From contig NC_090128.1 of NCBI RefSeq assembly GCF_040581485.1, forward strand, positions 1,364,001 through 1,428,000: a DNA stretch of 64,000 nucleotides. Direction: 5' to 3'. Below are positions 53,237 through 64,000 of this stretch, in pieces (position 1 is the first letter of the stretch; each line of letters starts with the position of its first letter). The position numbers were made by a program, and so were the translations under genes. The stretch is from Linepithema humile (Eukaryota; Arthropoda; Insecta; Hymenoptera; Formicidae). The notes below the pieces were generated by a model. The model was not told where the DNA came from. It did not search any database and was given only the letters and a program-made list of their open reading frames with translations.

Positions 53237-56061
53237 ATTGCGCTATAAAATGTATTTATTTGTCGAGAAAAATTTCGAAAGATAAAACATCGTAATTATA
53301 AAACCGCCATTTTCATAAGATAGGTTTATAACAAATTAATTCATTGTGAAAATAACACAAGAAGAAAGAAAATTAATAATAATAAAAACACTTTAAAAAT
53401 TTTTCTCAATTCTTTTTCCTTGTATAATTAAGAACACCGTTTTCTTTTAAACATTTTTCTAAAAATATTCTTTTCCCTTTTTAATGCAATTTCTGAAAAA
53501 CACTGCGCCGTTCTGTCCTTTCTCTATTAGAGACTGTAAAAAAAATGTAACTTCCTTGGTAATGATGATTGATTAATTGCTTCCGCATGGTCGGGCCGCT
53601 TTTGTGCGCCGTTTCTGCGAGGAAAAGCGAGCGTGCAGTTTTCTTCGCGATGTAAGTTGAAGGAAGATACGAGTAAATTTCAAGAGAAGCCGTCCCTCTC
53701 GAAAATCGGTTTTCCCGAATCGACAGTTCGCTGTTTCATCAATCTTAACGGTATCCGGTAAAAATCCTTAGAATAAAAAGCGTTGAGTTGCGATAGACCG
53801 TGAGTAAGAAATATTTTTATCGTTGTCGAAAAGAATAGAGAGCGGAAGGGGAAAGAGACGAAAAGTACGCGAACTCCCGCAATGCGAACGTGTCAGAAAT
53901 ATTCGTTCGACATATTTTTTTTTTTCTTTATCAGCAGCATAAAACGTGAAAAATGAAGGTAAATGCGACACGGTGAGAGCGAGAGAAGTGAGAAAATAAT
54001 TAAAAAATATCCTGTAATTGTCAAGTGCTCGTAATCAATAATGCATCAAGTCAGAGACGAAACCGGCGACGATTAATTATTCAGTAGTACTTAAGAAGTA
54101 TGTCTGTTTGAATTAGGCAGACTGTGTTCTCTCAGAGAAAATTGCGAGCAAACTGAAGAACGATAAAGTACACAAATTTTATATGTATTTATACATCCAA
54201 CAAAGTTTCTTTAAAGCCGAAAGAAAAAAACAAGCGAGGAAATAGTAAAAAAAAGTTTCGTTAAAAATAAATTCAAATGTGACAAGCAACAAGTAATAAA
54301 TAATACAGCATTGTTTATAATTCCGTTTTGTTGCAAAAATTACGTAAATATTTAAAATTTTTACATTGTTTCACTCGCGCATAATATAATGATAAAGAGC
54401 TTATATACGCTTCACGCTCTTCCTTTCCTACAATTTTCACAATTATTCCACTTTTGTCTTTAAATGCGTGTGAAAAATACAATAATGTTACAAAAAGAAC
54501 GCTTCTACCTTTCACAAAATACTAACGCATCCCTTTAATGCAAGGGGTCTGTGTGTTTGCGGTATAAACCTTGTTCCGCACGGTCGCTGGTTATTCGTTC
54601 GACCGACAAACAAGGGATGGCGTGTATTGCAGAACGAATTGCGCCTTCCAACGAGACACAGTGAGCTATTTCAACGTACGGCCCGTTAAATCGGAGAAGG
54701 TTCGCTTTTTCGACGGTAGAAATTTTCCGGCAATGTTGCGAGCTTTGATCCTTCGAAAAGGCTACTCGTTCGCGCTTCACAAACGTTTACTTTGCTCCGT
54801 TTTCAAGACAGTTCGCGCTTCTGTACGACGGATAAGCGGAGCAAACGAAAAGATTGTTCATCCATTTATTTTCTCACTTTTTATAAAAAATGGACATAAA
54901 TATAAAACATAATAATAAAATATTGTTCTAACTGATAATAAAATTATTGAAAACATATTTTTATCATAAAAAATAATTAAAACATAGAGTAGTTAAATTG
55001 TATATAACAAACGTAAAAATTTATATTAAAATCACTGCTTAATGAAATATTCATCTTGTACTCAATAAATAATTTCTTTTTTTTATTAATGCTGATAGAA
55101 CTTGAAAAATTACGCTTACCAGAGTTTGAAAGCGACTGTAATTATGTGGAAACGAAAGTTCAGAAACGGCAGAAAGCGCTTGATTCAATTGTTGGTGCGC
55201 ACAAAGATGTGGCCACCTTGGGGAACTTTAAATGAAACTTTTCCTTATCCTCATATATCATTTATTCATTTTATATATAATGTCTCATTTAATCCAATTT
55301 CACGCAAAAATGGTGAAGGACTGATTTAAAAGGCCGGTTGAGAGCACATGTTCGACAATATGGCGCCATGAGAGTTAAAATACGATATTATGTATCAGAG
55401 GGAGATTAATTAACAAAGTTTCCCAACGCGGCGTGGATGCGTTTGAAGTTCGTTGCTTCTTTCGCGTCAGTAGAAGTTCCTATTACTTTTGTAATTATTT
55501 CATAATGTGACATAGATTTTTTAATATTAATTCTCAAATTGATTAATGCAAATTTCTTTAAGCCAATGTTGCTATTACGTCGATAAATAAACGCATAATA
55601 ATTTACAAATAGAGATAACTGAATCTTTTTCTCAAAGCTTTAGAGAATTACTACACAAAGAAAATTTTATATCAAAAATTATTATGTACCACGAAGGAAT
55701 TATAAAAGTTTTCACTGTGTATTTTTCACATAATGACTATAGTATTTAAACTTCTAATTTCTCTTATAGTTCGCGGCTACTGCTGTATGATAGTATTTTT
55801 TGATATTCCGCAGAGATATTTTAACAGAATCGTCTTACACATAAGCTTGTTTTATTTGCAAATAGTTAACGTTCAAAAAACGAAGTCATTAAAAGACATA
55901 GAAAGATAATAGAAAGACAGAATTAAAGGCAAAAGGAATATTTACGTAGTAAAAACAATTTCCTCTACAATGGTGGTGCAGTTACAATAACAAATAATAA
56001 ATTGATTTGTTAAAGAAAATAAATCATAACTTCTTCAAAGGATAAAAATGTATTTCAATAT

Positions 56062-56100
56062 AATAAACAATAAAACAATAAAACAATAAAACAATAAAAT
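56062..56100. repeat. AATAAAAC octamer tandem repeat
   Basis: Almost five units of AATAAAAC, with one shortened first unit and a T-ended last unit. Confidence 0.9.
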
Positions 56101-59100
56101 ACTTAAATTATTATATCTTATCATAGCATGTCATTTCTCTTCAACTACTTCAAAATAAACAAAATAAATAATAAATGTACATCATTTTATATCATGCCAT
56201 TTTAAACTAAGCTATACAATTCTAATTAATTGAATTCAACAGCTTTTAGTTTAGCAATATTCTAAACATTTTCTGAAGTACTGAGAAGATATTTTAAATT
56301 TTTAAAATTGTTATTTATATTACATACAATATTCCGTTCCTAATTGAAGAAATGCGAAACTCCAATATTTATAGATATTTATGTAAAAAATCCACACATA
56401 TTTCTCATCGGCAATATTTACTTTAACTTTGCTACCAACGATTCTCTTCTGATAATTTTAATATGTCGAAAAAATTATTAATAAATTTTAAGCATTATTA
56501 AATTTAGTTAAATAATACATAACGCCCTATTTTAAATTTCTTGCGCACAGCAATCGCTTAAATAAAATTGCTTTGTTGATCAAGCAAAGGAATTAATGAT
56601 AACAAATTGACAAGCATTGATCATGAAAATCTGCTGGAACATTATAAAGCCGTATCAAAATTATAAACGAATGTATTGCCTCATTGTATCAACGGCACAT
56701 AGTGCATTTTCATAAATAATTTCATGTGAGTAAATTCCGTTGAAAATTTTTGCGATAATTGCAGCGTATCGATATTTTCCGGCTTAATAAACGGAATAAT
56801 AGTAACTTTATATGGTGCTTTGTGTACATTTGCGAATGAGATATTTTTAATCAAATTTTACACTGTAATTCTTTTGAATTTGTAGATTAATAAACTGCAT
56901 TAAATTCATTACGCAGTAATCACAAAATTTTTAAATAATTTAATTACGTTTTATAGGCTTAGAATTTATGATTTGTAAAATTCAGCCCAAAGTGTATTAT
57001 AATAATTTTTTAATAAAGGTTTAAATAAATTCTTCCGTGAAACACAAAAAGAAGAAAAGTAAAGATATTTTCCGCTAAACTATGCAACTATGATAGATTG
57101 TTTTCCAGATTGTGCGTTATGTTACTTGTCTTCCAGATAAGACGATGGCGTGGAAAGTGATTTACATTTAGGTGAACATAACACCGGAGGGTTCGACCGA
57201 TTTCTCATGGCGTTAACGAGACACCATCGTATCTCACGTGGGACACAACAAGATATTTGCTGTTATAGCGCGACATCGTCCGGATGGCTGGTACAGACCT
57301 GGTGTCTTCTGGGATTTCATAGCGACAGCAATGGACGAGGGGGACATGACATTTACGATTTACCGCTACCGACCGCATATATCTCGCAAGAAACAGGTTG
57401 AAACGAAAAATGCAAACAAAGCGTGAACTTTATAGGCCGGATTGGCCGCGGTCCCAGGAAATATCAAGTAGAAATATCGCGTGGAGTGGTTTAAGCTCGA
57501 GCGCTTTTTTAATAGACCCCGCGACATTTATTTCAATCAGCAGTCCGGGCTAGAATTCGGGCAAGTTCTTGACTAAATTTATATGCGTCATAAATAGTTA
57601 ATAAAAATTAAATCTAATTTATTTAATACGAGTCAAATATGAGCGACCTTCCGCATTCCAAAACACTTTTGAAATGCATTATTAACAAAGTAAATTACAG
57701 ATAATAATTAATAATAAATAAAAATTTATTTAAAAGCCAATATATTAATTGAATTACTTAAATCAAACAAGAATTATTTATTTATGCATTTAATAATGTC
57801 TCATGCATTTTTTAATCATATTATTATAATATTATAAAGTGTTCAAGATAGCTTTCATACTGGTGAATACTCGTTAATATTATAAATTGATGCAAAATTC
57901 AAGTGTTTCATCTACTTTATCTGAAGCTAAACAGTAATTATGAGAGATAAATAATTTTTTGATGGAATCCATCAGTAATTTCTACAAATGTAAATTAATG
58001 TATATAGCGGTTGCAATTAGGACTTCACCCTCGAGTAGACGGTGAATCATCATTAAAATCGGACGGTCATAAATAAATTTGTACGAAACAATGTTCATTT
58101 AATTAATATCCAGGGGCGAATTGTTTCTTTTAATGTCGCATCATTATGCGATGATTAATGACGCGTATTACTCCCACCGTCGATTAAACCAACAACAGAC
58201 GGGAATAAATTTTACACCTAGCTTGCCGGGTCCCATTTGCGTCGACGGCCTATTTCCCGCGTTTACATATATGTATATTGTCGAAATATGTTTTGTAACG
58301 ACACGTGTGCACGCGCGTGCACGGCCGCATGTACGTCCGACCGGTTGGCGCGTAAAATCTGGCACGGCTGAGATGAAAATGGATATCCATGAAAATATAG
58401 CTACCATACGTTCGTTGCCGCACAAGTGGACCGCCGTATGTGTCATTTACACTGCCATTTCAGAGGCATGCGATCATTAAAACGTCACATCGCATTCACA
58501 ATGCGATTTCTTGCGACATTGTAAGGCTCACGAAAATGTAAGGCTTAACAAAAATATAAACTTTTTATTTTAAACTAGAACTGTTAAAAGATAGGTTTTA
58601 GAATTAAGCATGCGACAAAATAATTAAAACTTGGATAATTGTGAAAGAGAATATTTACTCTCTCTTTCTTATAAATATAGTCATATAACTCCAATTTTTA
58701 TCTAAAATTATATCGCTATCTATACTCTAATTATTTGAATTAATAATCAAAGAGATATCCAATAGCTCGCTATGTCATAAAAAACCACATTTATAGGCAC
58801 TAAAGAAAAAATGCACCGCTAATATAAAACTCTTAGTGGCCAAACTCTTAAGTGGCACGCGATTCGTGTGACTTTGCGAAACTACTTTGCTGTAAAAGGG
58901 AATAAATTCATTCATCATAATTACAAGCATTCACAGGTCATCGGATTCATTATATAAGTTTTCACCTAAACGCGAATGGTGGAAGCATGAATAAATTTAA
59001 TGTTTCCTTTGAACGAAGGAATGCTGTTTTATAAAATATTCGTTTAAAACGAAACGACAGTCCTTGAATGAGTCTACTTACTGTAGCGATACATAAACTT

Positions 59101-61470
59101 CACGTTAATGCGGATCGCGCTATCGTTTAAACTGCACTCGCGCGCTGTCCCACACTGTAACTTCGCTTGTAAACAGTTACCGGCCGTAGTTGTGTAGAAA
59201 GAATGCTGCGTTTACTTCCATCGTGCGGAAGTATTATTCCGTTTATAACGCTTGTAACAGCCGCGCATTATATACTTCCGCACAATGAAGAGGGAGTACA
59301 GAAAGTGGAACTACCGAAGTTTCTTACTTAGGCGCAAGAATGTCACACGATGCGAAAGAAAGCTGCGTTTCGGCGTAAATTTCACATCATAACAACATGA
59401 ACGCGGTTTAGACGTATCCATCTTTTTTCGTAAATATACAACACTTTAAGTTTTCCAAAACTGTAAAAGATTTCGTCGAGATATATTAATATCATATGAT
59501 AAATGGTAAATTTGTAAGTTCTATATTATTATTTATAACAAAATGTAGAGAAGAGCAATAATGAATCTTTAGTTAATTTTTAATAGAATTATTTTTTTAT
59601 TTATTATGACATTTCGCGCAGAAAATAATCAAGAAAGCGTTTTCTACAATGATTCTGGACAGAGAAAGATTAAATTAAGCTTCTAAGAAACGGGTTAAAT
59701 CCAGAAACTTTTCTCAGAAAGAAAATGAATCTCGGTTAGGTCTTAGCAGGGAGTGGCTTAACTTTGTTTGGAAAGTTTCCGATTAGTTTGCAGTTAGTTT
59801 CTATGTCGCGTGTCAAGATTTCCCACCGTCGCGTTGTCATAGTATTGAGAAAATATAGACGATCAACACCGACGTGTTGGTGTAGAACGCAAAGGTAAAA
59901 AAGTAATAAAATATGTGTCATAAAAAATTATACAAAAATTGCTACATATCGGTGATTTTAATTCGGAGAAGCAGAATCAAATACAGATAATAAATGTTGG
60001 TCTGGAATTCGTGGTATACGTTTAATATCAAATAACCCTTCCTGAGGGGATAATGACAATTATTTCAAATTAAATTTAAGTTAATTATATGATATTCCCG
60101 TTTAGGAATGTGACAATATATTTATATAAAATAAAATCAGCCGCACAAAAACTGTAGAAAAAAGAAAATATCCAATTAAATTTCTCTTAAGATAAAATCA
60201 ATTTCCAACTTTTTGAAGAATTTAAAGAACCCGAAGTTGCGAGAAATGCAAAGGGAACGAAAAATGACTAATGTATATAATATAAACTTCCAATAGCCAT
60301 TTTCCTAATTATCTTTTTAATTTAAGCGCTCTCTTTCGTAACATTTAAATAAAAAGAAACGCGACGCGGAATTATCGATGATGCATACCGAGCATTTCTC
60401 TCGGATGAGATTCCGATCGCAAGTGATATAATTCAAGTCTACGGGAGCCTGGTATGTCTACCTGATCGATCAATACTTCGGAACTTTAACTCCGGAATGC
60501 AGGATCCATTCTACATACATTTGTATGTGCACCCTTTGTCCTCTCTTCCCACTGGTTCTATTTGCTACACATTTTCCCGTTACTCGCGAGAGTTTCACGC
60601 CAAGAATACGCTGATGCCCGCATTCATTCAAGTGAAATGGATATAGAATTTACATTTAAAGTAGTAACCGGGTGATACAGATTCACCATATGCACCCGTA
60701 AAACAAGTTTCTGCTCTTTATTTTTCTGTTCGTCTGTTGGAATTTACACACTTCGTATCGTCCAAGCAACTTATTGCTTACTTTCCAAATAATAATTATT
60801 TATGTTAAATCAAATTGTGAAAATGAGAAATAAGACAGAAAATGTTATACAGAGAATGAAGCTTTCCAGAGTAAATAATAAAGAAAATCGGAGTAAATAA
60901 TAATCGAGAATCTAAATTCTGGAATAATATTAAATATTATATAAATATAATATTAAACGTACTATTTGTGATCTAATATCGGAATAAAGTTTCCAAATCA
61001 TATTTCAGTGCTGCCGCTTGATAAGTCAAAAAGTATGAGAAAACAACTGAAGTGAAAACCGTTGCTCATTAATGAGCATCTTGCACACGACACGACTTTG
61101 CTTTCCCACCATCAAATCTACTTGTAGCACATTACACCATAACATCTACATTTGCCTTGAGAAGTGACTCCATGGGGAATAACTTTGCCATTTTGGACTT
61201 CACGAATATGGCGTTGTTGGAGAATATATTATATATAGAACTTGTTGAGAGAAATCTCGGCGAGTAATTCATTTAAGAATTTCTACTTCAAACTTCGTCT
61301 TTAGCATTACGTATGCTATACTTCTCGTTAGAAATTGTCTTCGAAATGATTTCCAGAATATATTTCCAAATTTCGGAAAATTATTCTGTGCGGCGGAGTT
61401 TTAAATATTTCATAACGCGCTATAAAAGAGAATATTAAATATTAATAGTGTAAAATAATATTATAATATT

Positions 61471-61489
61471 ATATTATGCTGCATAATAT
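61471..61489. repeat. 9-bp-arm palindrome
   Basis: ATATTATGC, T, GCATAATAT in AT-rich DNA. Confidence 0.85.
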
Positions 61490-62549
61490 GATAATTCGTA
61501 ATAAGTATCCATTAACGAGACTTGATCGTCGTTAAATAATACACTCATACATTTGTGCAATCCGATGGCAATAAACGCGTCGCATTTTCGCCGCGACTGA
61601 TTGTCATGCGTCATGCAATTAATAATTACTTATACGCATCTATGCAAATTATGTAACTCGTTCGTGCCACTCCATGTGTGCATGTCGATTCAACGATATA
61701 TAGCACATCGTGATTGAACTTCGCCAGTATTCTCGCAATTCATGTTATTTATATAAACGTGTCAGTCTCGCCGGAGCGACATAATGTTCCCTCATCGCTG
61801 CGAATTAATAATTCGCGATCTGTCTCGATGTTGCAGGCCGTTTATGCGGCGCGCGATAAACAGTTACCTGTCGATGTAATAATGAGCGAGACCGCGCGAA
61901 CCATCAGCCAATTATTTCAATTGAGTTACGGGCGAGTTATGAGACAAGGGCGCGTTGCACTTTTAACCCGCTAACGACATCGCACGTCCGTTTAATTGCC
62001 CAACATTCGTATCGCCTTGCGTGCTCTTTTTTTGCGCAGAACCTTTTGTCAGAACCTTCTGGCGCACCTACCTACGTCCGATAAAAATGATCCACTCCGT
62101 TTTTCGCGCGCGAACCGCGGCTGGCTTTTAATTACTTTTAATTTACTTTATCGATTCTCGGGCCGTCCCGCTGCCGCGCCACTTCACCGCGTTCTTTCTC
62201 CGCTCGCGCCTGTGGTTTCTCGCATATCGGATTTCTATTACATTCGTACCTTTTTCCATTCCTCCGGTTCTGTTCTCCTTATTCGTTGCTGATGAAATTT
62301 CATTTTAATATTATTCGTGTAAGCATTCTGCCAAAATGGCGGAATTATTCATAATTTATGATAATAAGTATAAACAGCAAAATACAAATAAATTAATCAA
62401 ACAACTATGATATAATATATAAAATATTTAAATTAATTAAAAGATTCCAACTTGTGTGTAAAAACATGTAATTATAAAATATTCAATAAATAAATATAAA
62501 AATTAGAGATTTAATTATCATCGCTAAAAATTCTAGTGTTTATAAATAT

Positions 62550-62567
62550 AATAATAATAATAATAAT
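62550..62567. repeat. (AAT)6 microsatellite
   Basis: Six perfect AAT units. Confidence 0.95.
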
Positions 62568-64000
62568 GCAGGATACTCTGCGTTGATTGATGTTTTTAAT
62601 ATTCGCGCATATTTTTTTAATAAGTCCCATATTTGATTCACTTGTTTTTTAATATTTTATCATCATTTCTATTATTTATATGTAAAAGATTCTACAAAAC
62701 ATTTTACAAAACAAGTTATTGATATATTCCTATAATAACAATCTGCGAAAAAAAACGCATTTCTCGAAAATATCTACTCTCGCAGCAATAATGATCATTG
62801 TGAAAATCTAGTAAGCTCGAAACGACCGCAAGACAGAACTCGTCCGCCTGAAATTCGCTTCCTACATTTGCTAGAAAATGGCGCGTAGACCCACCCTTAT
62901 GCGCTCTTATAGAAACCCGTATTCCGTTCTACGACCATAGGATCTTCTTATGAGCTTTGGATACGCGGTATGTAAATCCATGTGCAATGAGCCAACCGGT
63001 CCATAATTCGAGATCCTTCCGCCGAGCGTCGATCCGCTCGCTTTGTTCCGCTCGATCCTTCTCTAACCAATTAATATTTACATGCGAATTATAGCGCGAA
63101 TCTGGAAGCGAAAGCTTCGTGTTGATTGAGAATGTATGAACGAACGCGATTGCATATAGAAACGTGAAACTCCTCCATTAGTTTCATGCGTCGAAATCGT
63201 AATTTGATGCGTGGCATCTTATCAAATTTATTCTAACAATAAATTGTTGTTTATGTTTAGAAGATTATAAATACATTATTTAGTAAGTTGCATATGTAAA
63301 AAACTTTGTTGAATGTAATTACAAATCATTAAAAAAAATCGAATTTTTTAGATGATAAAAGTATTTCCATAAAATTATAATTAATTGTACAAAAACTGAG
63401 AAGTTCAATAAACGCTTAACAAATGACATGTTACGTTAGTATCAAGTAAATTTCATTTTATCTCGTTTCTTGCATTAAGCATTAGAAGCAAAGTACACTT
63501 TGAAAATCAACCTAAAATTAATGTTGATTTAGGTCGACAATTTGAATTAATTATTTGCAATACAGAAGCATCGAAACAGTTAAAGCGTCCTCAAGGGAGC
63601 AATAATAATTAGATACGTAATTAGATTAAACACGCAATAATTTACATAATGCGCGGAAAACTGTTTGTACATTAAAAATGTACTATGCATCAACGCGAAA
63701 GTAGTAGAACCCCTTGTTTGGTAAGACGACTTCAAGTAGTAACAGGTAGATTAGTCAGACAATATTGAGGAAGCGCGGCAAGACCATGTTATATATTTTC
63801 TTTGTGTTAAACGAAGTATGTCACTTTTCGCCGCACAAACTTTACTAGCATATTCTATGAGTGAAAAAATATATTGTAATATGGTTTCAAAATTGCTTTA
63901 TGAAAAAATTATTAAAAAAATATTGGATGTTTAAATTAAGCAAAAATATCGCAAAAATTTGTAATTTTAATATTACATTAGTGCAAGATTTAATTTCGTA

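Larger units (their letters stand above)
52860..64000 (-). other. Upstream partial intron or 5' region (11.1 kb)
   Basis: This region lies upstream of exon A on the minus strand. I found no convincing exon for the membrane anchor or the first propeller residues. GC-richer islands lie at about 53580-54000, 54530-54860, 57130-57560, 58020-58500, 59050-59350, 60360-60660, 61560-62290 and 62820-63190. An octamer tandem repeat (56062-56100) and an AAT microsatellite (62550-62567) are present. Most likely this is one more long intron, with the 5' exons beyond the window. Confidence 0.6.

Noticed and set aside
55120..55135. A 16-base candidate microexon (SLSNS plus G) with acceptor TTACAG and donor GTAAGC that would join exon A in phase
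   Set aside because: It is very short, has no similarity to the W-I-S-D/G segment expected there, and such chance sites are common.

Overview
This window is eukaryotic, intron-rich, AT-rich DNA scattered with short CpG-rich islands. It looks like an insect nuclear genome, and the AT-rich background with CpG-dense islands would suit an ant, bee or wasp; that placement is an inference, not proven. There is no bacterial gene layout, operon, CRISPR array, or rRNA or tRNA gene that I can see.

Only one gene is well supported. It lies on the minus strand and spans at least positions 52859 to 704. Seven coding exons with consensus splice sites join without a frame break into 355 complete codons. They encode the middle of a dipeptidyl-peptidase IV family protein (peptidase family S9B: DPP4, FAP, DPP6, DPP10), namely most of its beta-propeller. 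The order along the protein is exon A (52765-52859), B (47614-47688), C (21188-21240), D (15107-15306), E (4896-5065), F (1653-1892) and G (704-939). The N-terminal cytoplasmic tail and membrane anchor should lie beyond position 64000. The rest of the propeller and the alpha/beta-hydrolase domain with the catalytic Ser, Asp and His should lie before position 1. The window therefore cannot show whether the protein is an active peptidase or an inactive DPP6/DPP10-type channel partner. The substrate-pocket glutamates and the Arg-His motif are present, while the last exon resembles DPP6/DPP10 most.

Only 1,069 bases of the window are recognisable coding sequence. The rest is introns of 0.7, 3.0, 5.1, 5.9, 10.0 and 26.4 kb plus two partial introns at the ends. 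These hold microsatellites, short tandem repeats, a long imperfect hairpin (23757-23960), an inverted pair of related coding-like fragments (49409-49657 and 50199-50410), a diverged tandem duplication (44362-44630), polypurine tracts and many GC-rich islands. The islands carry open frames on both strands that look like by-products of their base composition. The 26 kb intron also contains a possible orphan exon next to a GC-rich, E-box-bearing block (about 39.2-39.56 kb), the best candidate for an unannotated functional element.
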